Shown: positions 32,575 to 40,547 of the stretch, piece by piece
Layout: every line of letters starts with the position of its first letter
Position numbering within the stretch: the stretch's first letter is position 1
Assembly: GCA_027487845.1 (NCBI GenBank)
Contig: JAIYCV010000001.1
Coordinates: 1-64,000 of the forward strand
DNA: 64,000 nucleotides
Origin: Flammeovirgaceae bacterium
GTDB taxonomy: Bacteria; Bacteroidota; Bacteroidia; Cytophagales; Cyclobacteriaceae
Direction of reading: 5' to 3'
Notes under the pieces: model-generated
Databases searched by the model: none
Seen by the model: only the letters and a program-made list of their open reading frames with translations
Told to the model about the DNA's origin: nothing
Translations under genes and position numbers: made by a program

Positions 32575-35142
32575 ATGTCAACAAAATATAATCAAGAAGT
32601 AGGGGCTAGGTATCACATATATAACAGCTTGTTCTTGAATCTCCCTTTCCGCAACATCTCGCGAACGGGTACACTTTTGCCTTTGCTTCAGCAGTATTGT
32701 GAAAGTGGCTTTAGCGAGGGTAAGTCGGCTAGGGAAATCATTCAACACTTTTTCGATGACTTTGTCCAACCAGAGAATCTAAGCGAAAAGTTTGACTTTT
32801 TATTTGGCGTTATCCAATATGTAGAGCGCCAAGTGGCGTTGTTCGATTCAATAGAAGATTCTGCATTTGAATTGGTAAACGATGTTCAGGGAAAAGGAAC
32901 TATACCTGCGCTGCTATTAAGGACTTCTGTAGAAAATAAGATAGAAGAATTGAAAGCGAGGTTGGATGATTTTAGTATGCGATTAGTATTGACGGCTCAT
33001 CCCACACAATTTTATCCCGGACATGTGTTGGGCATTCTTACTGATTTAGAGAAATCAATCCGCGAAAGCGATCTCAATCAAATAAATCTCTTACTCCAAC
33101 AATTAGGGAAGACAGGTTTTATTAATCAACAGAAGCCAACACCCTATGACGAGGCCGTTAGTCTTTGTTGGTTTTTAGAGAATGTATTTTACAACACTAT
33201 CCCCGATATCATTGCTTCGCTTGCTCAGGGTCTAAACACAAGCTTGACCGATTGGAAAAATGTTGATTTAATTCGGATAGGCTTTTGGCCAGGTGGTGAC
33301 CGAGACGGAAACCCTTTTGTAACCAGCGAAATTACCTCGCGAGTGGCAGCCAAGCTGCAAGAATCTGTTTTAAAATCATACTATAAAGATGCACGGCTTC
33401 TTAGAAGAAGGCTTACCTTTAAAGGTGTAGAAGAAATTATAACCGGTGTTGAAAGGAAGATTTATGCCTTTGTATATAACCAAAAGCCATCGTACAATCA
33501 CTCCACCGAATTGTTAGAAGAATTGTCAAAGGCACGCGCTATTCTTGTTGAAGAACACGACAGTTTATCCCTTGATGTGCTCGATCTGTTCATTTTGAAA
33601 GTGAGAATTTTTGGATTTCATTTTGCCAGTCTTGATGTGCGGCAAGACAGCCGTAAGCACGATGCCGTTTGGGATGTGATTATTGACGAATTACACAAAC
33701 AAAAAAAGTCAATTTCTGTAGTTGATTTTAGAAGGCAATCTGAAGAAGAGCAAATCAATTTTCTTTTGGAATTACGTATTAATCCGGTTTTCTTATCGAT
33801 TACTGACGCCTTGGCGGAAGAAACGATCAGAACTGTATTGGCCATCGCTGCTATTCAAAAATCAAATGGCGAAAAAGGAAGTCATCGGTATGTGATTTCA
33901 AATTGTCAAAGTGCGCTACATATTATAGAAGTATTTGTACTTGCGCGATTGCTTATTGGTAACAAAGATGAACTGGCTCTTGATATTGTGCCATTGTTCG
34001 AAACGATTGATGATTTGGCCAATGCGCAAATAATAATGAATGCACTTTATTCTATTCCCGGCTATCGCGCTCACTTGGAGAGGAGGGGCAACAAGCAGCA
34101 TATCATGCTGGGCTTTTCGGATGGAACAAAAGATGGTGGCTACCTTCGCGCCAATTGGTCAATCTTTAGAACAAAGGAGAATTTAACTTCAATTTCACGC
34201 AAATACGGGGTAGTGGCATTGTTTTTTGATGGTCGTGGAGGCCCCCCGGCAAGAGGCGGTGGCAATACGCACGACTTCTATGCATCGTTAGGAGATACTA
34301 TTGAAAATCAAGAAGTACAAGTTACCATTCAGGGACAAACCATCAGCTCCAATTTCGGAAAAGTGGCATCCTGTAAATTTAATCTGGAGCAACTATTGTC
34401 GGCAGGTATTGAGGGATCCGTTTTTGGCAATAGCAAAAACAACATGAACGAAAGCGAGAAAGCTTTGCTGGACGAGCTGGCCGAGGCCGGTTATACTTCT
34501 TACTTGGAGTTAAAGCATCACCCTAAGTTTGTGCCTTACCTGGAGAAAGTAACGCCACTTTCTTTCTTTGGGGACACTAACATCGGGTCGCGACCCGTGA
34601 AAAGAAGTTCTTCGGATGGGCTAAAGTTTGAAGACCTACGTGCTATACCGTTTGTGGGGTCGTGGGCGATGATGAAGCAGAATATTCCTGGTTTTTATGG
34701 TGTTGGCAGTGCCATTAAAAAACTAAATGAAGAGGGGAGAGAAGCAGAATTGAAAGAGCTTTTTCAGAATTCACTCTTCTTTAGAACATTGCTGAGCAAC
34801 AGTATGATGTCGTTAACAAAAACCTATTATCCGGCCACCACTTATTTGGGTGAAGACCCGGAGTTTGGCGAGTTTTGGAAGAAGATGTACGCTGAATATG
34901 AGCTATCGAAAGAGAAAGTTCTTGACATTTCGGGCTACAGCCGTTTGATGGGCAGCAATTCATCGCGCGATTCTGTGAAACTCAGAGAGAAAATTGTACT
35001 TCCGTTAATTGCCATACAACAATTTGCGTTAATGAATTTGAGAACGCCAGACGCCAGTACCAAAGGCAATGAATTGAAATACCAAAAGTTGGTAATCCGT
35101 TGCATGTTTGGTATTATCAATGCTGCAAGGAACTCAGCGTAG
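32575..35142 (+). CDS. ppc: phosphoenolpyruvate carboxylase
   Basis: Converts phosphoenolpyruvate and bicarbonate to oxaloacetate to refill the TCA cycle. The 855-residue protein has the catalytic His142 in LTAHPTQFYPGH, the metal and substrate region GFWPGGDRDGNPFV, and MLGFSDGTKDGGYL. The usual FHGRGG loop reads FDGRGGPPARGGGNTH, with Asp552 in place of His; I recall a similar form in other Bacteroidota. The C-terminus ends ARNSA instead of the usual RNTG. It has no close neighbour on its strand. Confidence 0.92.
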   Translation: MSTKYNQEVGARYHIYNSLFLNLPFRNISRTGTLLPLLQQYCESGFSEGKSAREIIQHFFDDFVQPENLSEKFDFLFGVIQYVERQVALFDSIEDSAFELVNDVQGKGTIPALLLRTSVENKIEELKARLDDFSMRLVLTAHPTQFYPGHVLGILTDLEKSIRESDLNQINLLLQQLGKTGFINQQKPTPYDEAVSLCWFLENVFYNTIPDIIASLAQGLNTSLTDWKNVDLIRIGFWPGGDRDGNPFVTSEITSRVAAKLQESVLKSYYKDARLLRRRLTFKGVEEIITGVERKIYAFVYNQKPSYNHSTELLEELSKARAILVEEHDSLSLDVLDLFILKVRIFGFHFASLDVRQDSRKHDAVWDVIIDELHKQKKSISVVDFRRQSEEEQINFLLELRINPVFLSITDALAEETIRTVLAIAAIQKSNGEKGSHRYVISNCQSALHIIEVFVLARLLIGNKDELALDIVPLFETIDDLANAQIIMNALYSIPGYRAHLERRGNKQHIMLGFSDGTKDGGYLRANWSIFRTKENLTSISRKYGVVALFFDGRGGPPARGGGNTHDFYASLGDTIENQEVQVTIQGQTISSNFGKVASCKFNLEQLLSAGIEGSVFGNSKNNMNESEKALLDELAEAGYTSYLELKHHPKFVPYLEKVTPLSFFGDTNIGSRPVKRSSSDGLKFEDLRAIPFVGSWAMMKQNIPGFYGVGSAIKKLNEEGREAELKELFQNSLFFRTLLSNSMMSLTKTYYPATTYLGEDPEFGEFWKKMYAEYELSKEKVLDISGYSRLMGSNSSRDSVKLREKIVLPLIAIQQFALMNLRTPDASTKGNELKYQKLVIRCMFGIINAARNSA

Positions 35143-35600
35143 AAGCTGTTGATTCGTTGTTCGTTGTTGGTTGATCGTTCTTCGTGCACGTTATTGCGAG
35201 GAACGAAGAGATCTCTATCTCTCGGTTTACGCTAATTTAAATTCGAAGCATACGCGCGTTGGCTCGGCCGAACAGCGTGATGGTGCGTTGGGACGAGGGC
35301 AATATACTAAGGTCCAAGGCGGTATCAGCAGTCTTTGCAACAAAGGCCAGTTTCTTTTCGGATTGATCCCATATTGAGTTTGATAAGAATCGTTTATTTG
35401 CCGTTCATCTGCCGTTTATTTGCCGTTGATAAGCCGTTGTAGTTTCAGAATTGCCGGCTGGAAGGCTAATGGAAACCTAAGCTCAACTACATGCTGCTCT
35501 TATTTTCTTTTTATTTATTAGATTTGTTCGGCTCTTCGAGGTATTATCCACTTGAAAATACTGCGCTATTGACATAGTGGAAGCCGAGCTTATAAACCAG
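35143..35600. other. gene-free stretch with repeats
   Basis: Together with the next spacer this gives about 690 bp without a gene after ppc. It holds a piece resembling an interspersed palindromic element near 35190-35235 (TTGCGAGGAACGAAGAGATC), a five-copy 11-bp-period array (35389-35438), and AT-rich sequence. The ORF at 35171-35377 has no family look and is not annotated. Confidence 0.5.
35389..35438 (+). repeat. 11-bp-period direct repeats, GCCGTT-N5
   Basis: GCCGTT occurs at 35400, 35411, 35422 and 35433, exactly 11 bp apart, and a degenerate ATCGTT at 35389 continues the phase. The five bases between copies vary (CATCT, TATTT, GATAA). The spacing is close to one DNA helical turn, as in protein-binding iterons. 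Confidence 0.7.
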
Positions 35601-35630
35601 TGGAATGATGTGGCTGGCATTGGCGTCTTG

Positions 35631-35714
35631 TAACGGCTAATGCTTATAAGGCAAGCTGAAAGGTTTAGCTTTTTTTACAGGGTTAAAAAAATGTAGCTTG
35701 TTGGTTAGTGGCAA
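35631..35714. repeat. imperfect attC-like hairpin upstream of the restriction gene
   Basis: Nested pairs CTAA (35637-35640) with TTAG (35705-35708) and CAAGCT (35652-35657) with AGCTTG (35695-35700) form a bulged hairpin. It carries GCTTAT followed by GCAA, as do the spacers at 39671 and 40381. It does not match the integron core-site consensus. Confidence 0.45.
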
Positions 35715-35804
35715 GAGAAAAAGGTAAATCACTGATTGGTTAAAACACAGTGACAACACCGACCAGAGGCAAAATTCTAAAGCGACAACGATTATAAAAA
35801 GGAT

Positions 35805-35812
35805 TAATTTTG
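35805..35812 (+). promoter_or_regulatory. -7 box of the restriction gene
   Basis: TAATTTTG fits TAnnTTTG, 19 bp before ATG 35832. No TTG is seen at the -33 position, which may mean a weak promoter. Confidence 0.4.
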
Positions 35813-35831
35813 AGGAATTAAAAGTAAGATA

Positions 35832-36539
35832 ATGGATGACATTCGGAGAAAGCAAATAATTGAAAACGCAAAGACATTTTTCAGAAATGAAATTGTTCAA
35901 AGTCATATAGACGGAGCTTGTAAACGAGCAAGTAAACTGTCAGAATATAATGTAAATCCATTCTTGTTTAAATATTTAGCAAACTTCTTAACGGGCAATG
36001 ACGATTCGGAAAGTATTGCGAGAGCTTTAGTCCTTCCAAGAATTTTAGGGTCTTCGATTAACACTTCGTTTGGAATGAAGATTCAAAGCCTTATAAGTTC
36101 TCTTTTTCAAGGATTAGGTTCGACAACTCAGGGGATTGACATAGAGTTTATTGATGCTACAGATGGAAGAAAAAAGTATTGCCAACTAAAAGCTGGGCCA
36201 AATACAATAAACCACGATGACGTTACTACCATAATCAATCATTTTAATGGTGTAAGAAAGCTTGCAAGAACAAACAATCTAAGTGTTGGGATAAATGATA
36301 TGATTGTGGGTGTGGTTTATGGCGAGGAAGAAGAACTTAGTTCTCATTACCGAAGGATTGGCAATACTTACCCCATAATTATTGGAAAGGATTTTTGGCA
36401 TAGGCTCACTGGAAAAGAGGACTTTTACTTTGAATTAATTGATGCTATTGGCGAGGTTGCATTAGAAGTAGATGCAAGCAAGGTTGTTGAGCAAACGATT
36501 AAGACTCTATCAAAGGAAATTGAAGAAAAATATAAGTAG
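35832..36539 (+). CDS. type II restriction endonuclease, PmeII/EcoO109I-like
   Basis: The 235-residue protein resembles the PmeII family and, from memory, EcoO109I. The shared blocks are LVLPRILGSSINTSFG, GIDIEF, YCQLKAGPNTINHDDV, IVGVVYGEEEELSSHYRR and IIGKDFWHRLTG. Asp103 and the Gln118-x-Lys120 strand would form the PD-(D/E)XK-type active site. The recognition site cannot be read; if EcoO109I-like it could be related to RGGNCCY, which is only a hint. It is convergent with the methyltransferase gene, stops 10 bp apart, so the two genes have separate promoters. Confidence 0.8.
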   Translation: MDDIRRKQIIENAKTFFRNEIVQSHIDGACKRASKLSEYNVNPFLFKYLANFLTGNDDSESIARALVLPRILGSSINTSFGMKIQSLISSLFQGLGSTTQGIDIEFIDATDGRKKYCQLKAGPNTINHDDVTTIINHFNGVRKLARTNNLSVGINDMIVGVVYGEEEELSSHYRRIGNTYPIIIGKDFWHRLTGKEDFYFELIDAIGEVALEVDASKVVEQTIKTLSKEIEEKYK

Positions 36540-36549
36540 TGTTTTACTT

Positions 36550-37782
36550 TCAGCTATTTTGTGAATAGTAGCGGTTCAAAAATTTCACTATTGAATAGCC
36601 GACTTCCGTTCCTAAATTAACAGGAACTGCGTTCCCGATTTGTTTGTACTGCTGTGCCATTGAACCCTCAAATTTCCAATCATCAGGGAAGGTTTGAATG
36701 CGGGCGTATTCACGAACAGTAAAGGGACGAGTTTCATTGGGATGACATCTTTCTGTTTGCTTTTGGGCTGGGCTGCACGTAAGCGTTAAACAAGGTTCAT
36801 CCCAACCAATTCGCCTTGCAATTCCAGTCTTTCCGCCACCTAGATAAAAGCTTCCACCCATGAATTCCTTTTGGATCTTGAGCGGCAAGTCACGCCAATA
36901 ACCCTTTTGTGGGACTAAATCTAAAACTGCTTTTTTGCTTTGTGGATACTTTGCACCAGCCGAATTCGGCACATTAGTATCAAACAATTCACCCTTCTTT
37001 AAAGCATCTTTCAAATTATAAATCTTCTTATATGGCTTCGGATATTCATATTGTGAATCAATATCTTTTCTAATACCCACCAAAATCAAGCGTTCTCTTT
37101 TTTGTGGTACTCTGTAATTTATAGCTTTCAACACTTGCACTGGAACGACATTGTAACCAATTTCATCAAGAATTGAAATCATCCCTCGTAGGGTTTTTCC
37201 ATTCTCATGACTAAGCAATCCACGAACGTTTTCTCCAATGCAGATTGGTGGATTTACTTCTTTAACAACTCTTGCAAATTCATAGAACAATGTCCCTCTG
37301 GCATCGGCAAGGCCTAGCTTTTTCCCTGCATAACTAAACGCTTGACAAGGGAAACCGCCCGTAACGACATCCACTTTATTATGGTATTCGGAAAAATCAA
37401 ACGTTTTTATATCTCCTTCCAATACCTTCCAGTTTGGACGATTTTTCCGCAATGTTTGACAAGCCCATTTATCAATCTCATTCAATGCGACACATTTCAA
37501 ACCAGCCTTTTCCATGCCGACAGCTAACCCGCCAGCACCAGCAAATAACTCCAAGACAGAGTAGTCATTATTTGGCTTTTCATAATTGGCTACTCCGATT
37601 TCAATATCGCGCTGGAAAAAATCTGCAAAAAGTGTTTCGACTTGCTCCCGTTTATAGACACGGTAGTTACTCATAGGTTCGCGGACAGCAGACAACTTGC
37701 CTTCTCTATCCCAACGTCTGAGAGTTTCTTTGCTTTTGCCTATCAATTCAGAGGCTTCTGAGAGTGTTATATATTCATTCAT
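36550..37782 (-). CDS. C5-cytosine DNA methyltransferase with N-terminal HTH domain
   Basis: Protects DNA from the neighbouring endonuclease by methylating cytosine at C5. Residues about 5-52 form a MerR/excisionase-like winged HTH (ITLSEASELIGKSKETLRRW, then YRVYKREQVETLF). The catalytic domain shows motif I ELFAGAGGLAVGMEKAG, motif IV GGFPCQAFS with nucleophile Cys146, motif VI GENVRGLL, motif VIII QKRERLILVG, and motif X QIGNAVPVNLG. All key residues are present. ATG 37782 is chosen over GTG 37788. A perfect palindrome sits 5 bp upstream, at the predicted transcription start, so the HTH may repress its own gene. Confidence 0.9.
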   Translation of the reverse strand: MNEYITLSEASELIGKSKETLRRWDREGKLSAVREPMSNYRVYKREQVETLFADFFQRDIEIGVANYEKPNNDYSVLELFAGAGGLAVGMEKAGLKCVALNEIDKWACQTLRKNRPNWKVLEGDIKTFDFSEYHNKVDVVTGGFPCQAFSYAGKKLGLADARGTLFYEFARVVKEVNPPICIGENVRGLLSHENGKTLRGMISILDEIGYNVVPVQVLKAINYRVPQKRERLILVGIRKDIDSQYEYPKPYKKIYNLKDALKKGELFDTNVPNSAGAKYPQSKKAVLDLVPQKGYWRDLPLKIQKEFMGGSFYLGGGKTGIARRIGWDEPCLTLTCSPAQKQTERCHPNETRPFTVREYARIQTFPDDWKFEGSMAQQYKQIGNAVPVNLGTEVGYSIVKFLNRYYSQNS

Positions 37783-37787
37783 AACCA

Positions 37788-37809
37788 CATTGTATAACCT
37801 TATACAATG
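37788..37809. promoter_or_regulatory. palindromic operator candidate at the methyltransferase start
   Basis: The 10-bp arms CATTGTATAA (37788-37797) and TTATACAATG (37800-37809) are perfectly complementary with a CC spacer. The site lies between the -7 box and the ATG and covers the expected transcription start. Confidence 0.7.
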
Positions 37810-37813
37810 GTTA

Positions 37814-37843
37814 CAAATATATGATTTAAAGTGACACTGACAA
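37814..37843 (-). promoter_or_regulatory. methyltransferase promoter
   Basis: Minus strand: TTG (37841-37843), 19 bp spacer, TATATTTG (37814-37821). Start of transcription is expected about 7 nt downstream, inside the palindrome. Confidence 0.65.
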
Positions 37844-38053
37844 CAAAAAAAAAGAACGAACGGCCAACACCTTTCTTGGCTTCAGCCTACCTATCATGCA
37901 ACAAATATCTTATTTTTCTTTCAACAAAGCTGTTTTATGATTCAGCTGTACAATTATCCCCCACTGGTCTTTTGTCTAGCATCATCTCTCGGAGACCCCG
38001 GAGAGGATCTTGCGTGAACTGTCTTTGGAATTCTTAACTGCAATGAATTGTTG
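37844..38053. other. gene-free stretch
   Basis: Gap between the methyltransferase promoter and a palindromic element. I see no gene, no clear repeat and no mobile element end. Confidence 0.4.
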
Positions 38054-38056
38054 ATC

Positions 38057-38160
38057 GTATCGTCCTCGTTGAGTCGTTGAGAGACGATACTGGACAAGAA
38101 AGGGATTGCTTCGGTCGTGTCTCCCTCATAATGACAGAGCCAACAAAGCAATCTCTTTTT
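38057..38160. repeat. compound palindromic element
   Basis: Two perfect hairpins in a row: GTATCGTC (38057-38064) with GACGATAC (38083-38090), and GATTGCTT (38105-38112) with AAGCAATC (38146-38153), the latter followed by TCTTTTT. Its inner part (TTCGGTCGTGTCTCCCTCAT) resembles the reverse of the element near 35197, so it is probably an interspersed repeat. Confidence 0.65.
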
Positions 38161-38173
38161 CGTAAATTAAGGT

Positions 38174-38695
38174 TTATAGACCCAACAATTTTTTACAGAC
38201 ACTTAATTGCGCCCTTAACCCTTGTACTTGCACCGCTTTTTTCGTGATTTCCGTTTGTACGGATTTCCATTTTTTGAGGGATTTGCGTTGCAGTATTTCC
38301 ATTTGCAACCGGGCATCTGCCGAATTGTGGGGCAAGGTAGTGCCCGCCCATACTTTGGCCGTTTTCAAAAGCAGCACTAGTGTTTTGCTTTCCTCCGCCA
38401 AGGCGGCAAGTTCATTTTCTACTGTGGCGAGCTTGGCTTGGGTTAACCTACTCTGGCTTTTCAAATAGGTTTTTCTTTCCTGCGGTTCGGTAAAAAGATT
38501 GAAATCAGCATTTTCTGCCGAGGTAACGGCCTTTTCTAAGGCATATAAAATTTGAGCTGATTTGGCGGGCAATGGCCTCTGGCCTGCCTCCACCATGCTG
38601 AGCATTGATTTAGTGCAGCCTAGAATGGTGGCCAAGTTGGCAACACTCATCCCTATTTTTTGCCGCAATTGAAAAGGATAAACTTTGGTAGCCAT
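38174..38695 (-). CDS. XRE-like HTH protein with long coiled coil
   Basis: Residues about 8-55 form an XRE-type helix-turn-helix (LRQKIGMSVANLATILGCTK, then SMLSMVEAGQRPLP). The remaining about 115 residues are helical and predict a coiled coil (LKSQSRLTQAKLATVENELA and later KKWKSVQTEITKKAVQVQGL). The HTH should bind DNA and the coiled coil give dimers or larger assemblies. An array of TTGTGAAC/GTTCACAA dyads begins 4 bp upstream of the start codon, a natural candidate for its binding site. No partner gene of a toxin-antitoxin type lies downstream. Confidence 0.7.
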   Translation of the reverse strand: MATKVYPFQLRQKIGMSVANLATILGCTKSMLSMVEAGQRPLPAKSAQILYALEKAVTSAENADFNLFTEPQERKTYLKSQSRLTQAKLATVENELAALAEESKTLVLLLKTAKVWAGTTLPHNSADARLQMEILQRKSLKKWKSVQTEITKKAVQVQGLRAQLSVCKKLLGL

Positions 38696-38699
38696 GCGT

Positions 38700-38865
38700 T
38701 TGTGAATAAATTTGTTGTGAACAAAAAAAAGTTCACAAATAAAACGTTCACAATGTTGTGAACAAAATATCTGTGAACAAAAAAAAGGTCACAGGTAAAA
38801 TGTTCACAGGTAATTCGTTCGCAAAGTTGTGAACAAAAAAAAGTTTACAAGTAAAATGTTCACAA
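38700..38865. repeat. array of TTGTGAAC/GTTCACAA dyads, 56-bp period
   Basis: Twelve 8-bp half-sites start at 38700, 38715, 38731, 38746, 38756, 38771, 38787, 38802, 38817, 38827, 38843 and 38858; the steps are 15, 16, 15, 10, 15, 16, 15, 15, 10, 16 and 15 bp. The pattern repeats every 56 bp (units from 38715, 38771 and 38827). Each unit opens with a half-site, eight A, and the inverted half-site. In unit 2 both outer bases change together (CTGTGAAC with GGTCACAG), keeping that pair. Confidence 0.9.
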
Positions 38866-39109
38866 ACAGCAAAAAATTGCGACTTTAGGCCAATTAAAAT
38901 TGATTGTTAGCCGAAAGGCGTTGCGGCCTTTTTGCGGATTATTTTGGAAACTTGGGCAAAACAATTATTTTTAACAGGTAAAAATAGGTACTAGGAAATT
39001 GCGTAAAGCCAACAGAAAATTGGAGGTAAACGCTTGTTTTGTGGCTGGTATAAGGAAGTTAGCACCAATAATGGAGACGGCCGAGCCAATAATTGTAAAA
39101 TATTAAAAA
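38866..39109. other. spacer with GCC-GAAA-GGC hairpin
   Basis: AGGCC (38887-38891) pairs with GGCCT (38925-38929) followed by TTTT, with an inner GCCGAAAGGC tetraloop hairpin near 38910-38919. It may be a terminator or small RNA end. The rest, up to 39109, shows no gene. Confidence 0.4.
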
Positions 39110-39664
39110 ATGGAGACAGCTACTACTCGAGATAAGCTTGACGAGGAATTAAATTACTGGAAAGTGGACTATGAGACGAAATTGACAGAAAATAAAATCC
39201 ATAGCGTTAAATCCTGTATAGACTCTTTTAGCAATTTTCTAAAGTCAAAGGACTTTATTGTGCAATTTGATGATTTAGTTTGTCTGGCCAGTTCTGTGGA
39301 TTGCGAGATTAAAATCTATCCTCAGTTTGACTACAAAAAAGAACCTAGACAAGCGAGAAGAATTCGAATTACTAAGAGAGATTTTGTAAATAAAAAGAAT
39401 ACTGAATTTCTGATTGGAATTTTTAATAATACGCTATTGCCTGACCCAGACCTTAAAAGGCTTTTGGTAAATCCATATAAAGATATGAGTACTGCTGACA
39501 TTGAATTATTGGAAAAGAAAAAGAATTTAGAATATTACAAGGAGTATATTTCCAAAACAGAGACCAACGAGAATAATGAATACAATGCAGTTAATTTGAC
39601 TACACAGAGGGATTTAGGAATTGGAAAAAATATTCTAAGATTCTTCGAAATTATTTTGGAATAA
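39110..39664 (+). CDS. hypothetical protein, 184 aa
   Basis: I do not recognise the family. The protein is charged, has no signal peptide or membrane segment, and is predicted mixed alpha/beta with a helical start (KLDEELNYWKVDYETKLTEN). Short clusters such as QARRIRITKRDF and DIELLEKKKNLEYYKEYI are Lys/Arg/Glu-rich. No catalytic motif is visible. It lies between the half-site array and an attC-like hairpin spacer, in a run of unrelated accessory genes on the plus strand. Confidence 0.55.
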   Translation: METATTRDKLDEELNYWKVDYETKLTENKIHSVKSCIDSFSNFLKSKDFIVQFDDLVCLASSVDCEIKIYPQFDYKKEPRQARRIRITKRDFVNKKNTEFLIGIFNNTLLPDPDLKRLLVNPYKDMSTADIELLEKKKNLEYYKEYISKTETNENNEYNAVNLTTQRDLGIGKNILRFFEIILE

Positions 39665-39670
39665 TTACTG

Positions 39671-39805
39671 GCGTTAACACTGTGCTTATGCAATAGCTGG
39701 GTGACGTGTTGACTTTACGTTTTGTTTTCATAATTTCGTTCTGCATGTGGGATCTGGCGCAGTTTCAAATTCCCGCTACTGACATAAGCATAAATCGTTG
39801 GAAGC
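39671..39805. repeat. attC-like imperfect hairpin spacer
   Basis: Nested pairs: AAC (39676-39678) with GTT (39797-39799), TGCTTATG (39683-39690) with CATAAGCA (39783-39790), TAGC (39694-39697) with GCTA (39775-39778). The long loop and small bulges resemble an integron attC site, but the core sites do not fit the RYYYAAC / GTTRRRY consensus. Confidence 0.5.
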
Positions 39806-39834
39806 AATAATTTAAAAAAAGAGAGGACTAACTT

Positions 39835-40368
39835 ATGACCTTGGACGAAAACGACTATCTAACATTTCAACTATACACAGCATCAAAGACACCGCGCATG
39901 AAAAATGCAAGAATCAAGGCTTGGATTTTTCTTACTGTAGCATTTGGTTGCTTTTCTTATCTATTCTACAGAAGTAACAATGACGCGCTCGGAATCTACT
40001 TTTTAATACTTGCGGGACTAACCGCGACTCTTTATCCATTTTATTCACGGTGGAGATATAAAAAATATTATCTCAAATACATTCGCGACACCTATAAGAA
40101 TAGATTTGGCGAGGAGTGTGACTTGCAATTCGACACAGACACTATTATTGCAAAGGACAAAGGTGGAGAAGTCAAAATAAATAAGTCAGAGATTGAAGAA
40201 ATAAATGAAATTAATGACTTCTATTTCATAAAAAATCGGTCTGGTACTTGTCTGATAATTTCCAAAAGCAAGACAGAGGACATTGAAAAAATTCAGAAAG
40301 AGATTAAGTCAATGATTTCTAATCACAATATACGGCACAATATTGAATTAGACTGGAAATGGAGATAA
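39835..40368 (+). CDS. YcxB-like membrane protein
   Basis: The 177-residue protein has two close membrane segments (about residues 29-45 and 52-68; AWIFLTVAFGCFSYLFY and YFLILAGLTATLYPFY) followed by a cytoplasmic domain. The segment DTIIAKDKGGEVKINKSEIE and the later FYFIKNRSGTCLIISKS match the YcxB-like C-terminal domain pattern. Function unknown. It is bordered on both sides by attC-like spacers, which suggests a cassette-type single-gene unit. Confidence 0.65.
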   Translation: MTLDENDYLTFQLYTASKTPRMKNARIKAWIFLTVAFGCFSYLFYRSNNDALGIYFLILAGLTATLYPFYSRWRYKKYYLKYIRDTYKNRFGEECDLQFDTDTIIAKDKGGEVKINKSEIEEINEINDFYFIKNRSGTCLIISKSKTEDIEKIQKEIKSMISNHNIRHNIELDWKWR

Positions 40369-40380
40369 AAATTACAGCTG

Positions 40381-40509
40381 CCAACAAAAGCTTATTGCAA
40401 GCGGGCGGGACTGTGCGTCATTGAAGTGTGTAGTTCTTTATTTATCTTGGCGTGTGGGACAAAGCGTAGGTATTGAATTGCCCACCTTCCGCAAGCTCAA
40501 GTTGTAGGT
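40381..40509. repeat. attC-like imperfect hairpin spacer
   Basis: Nested pairs: AAC (40383-40385) with GTT (40501-40503), AGCTT (40389-40393) with AAGCT (40493-40497), GGGC (40403-40406) with GCCC (40480-40483). The left arm is close to that of the 39671 spacer (AACA, GCTTAT, GCAA). Confidence 0.5.
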
Positions 40510-40547
40510 AATGCTACCAATGAAGATTCTCCCAACTAACTAAAGAC

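Noticed and set aside
35171-35377. 68-residue ORF after ppc
   Set aside because: Composition and overlap with a palindromic repeat suggest random coding; no family resemblance.
38174-38695. Antitoxin of a toxin-antitoxin pair
   Set aside because: No small partner gene is adjacent on the same strand, and the long coiled coil is unusual for antitoxins.
38700-38865. CRISPR array
   Set aside because: Repeats are palindromic 8-mers with 2-8 bp fixed spacers, not 25-40 bp repeats with unique spacers, and no cas gene is present.
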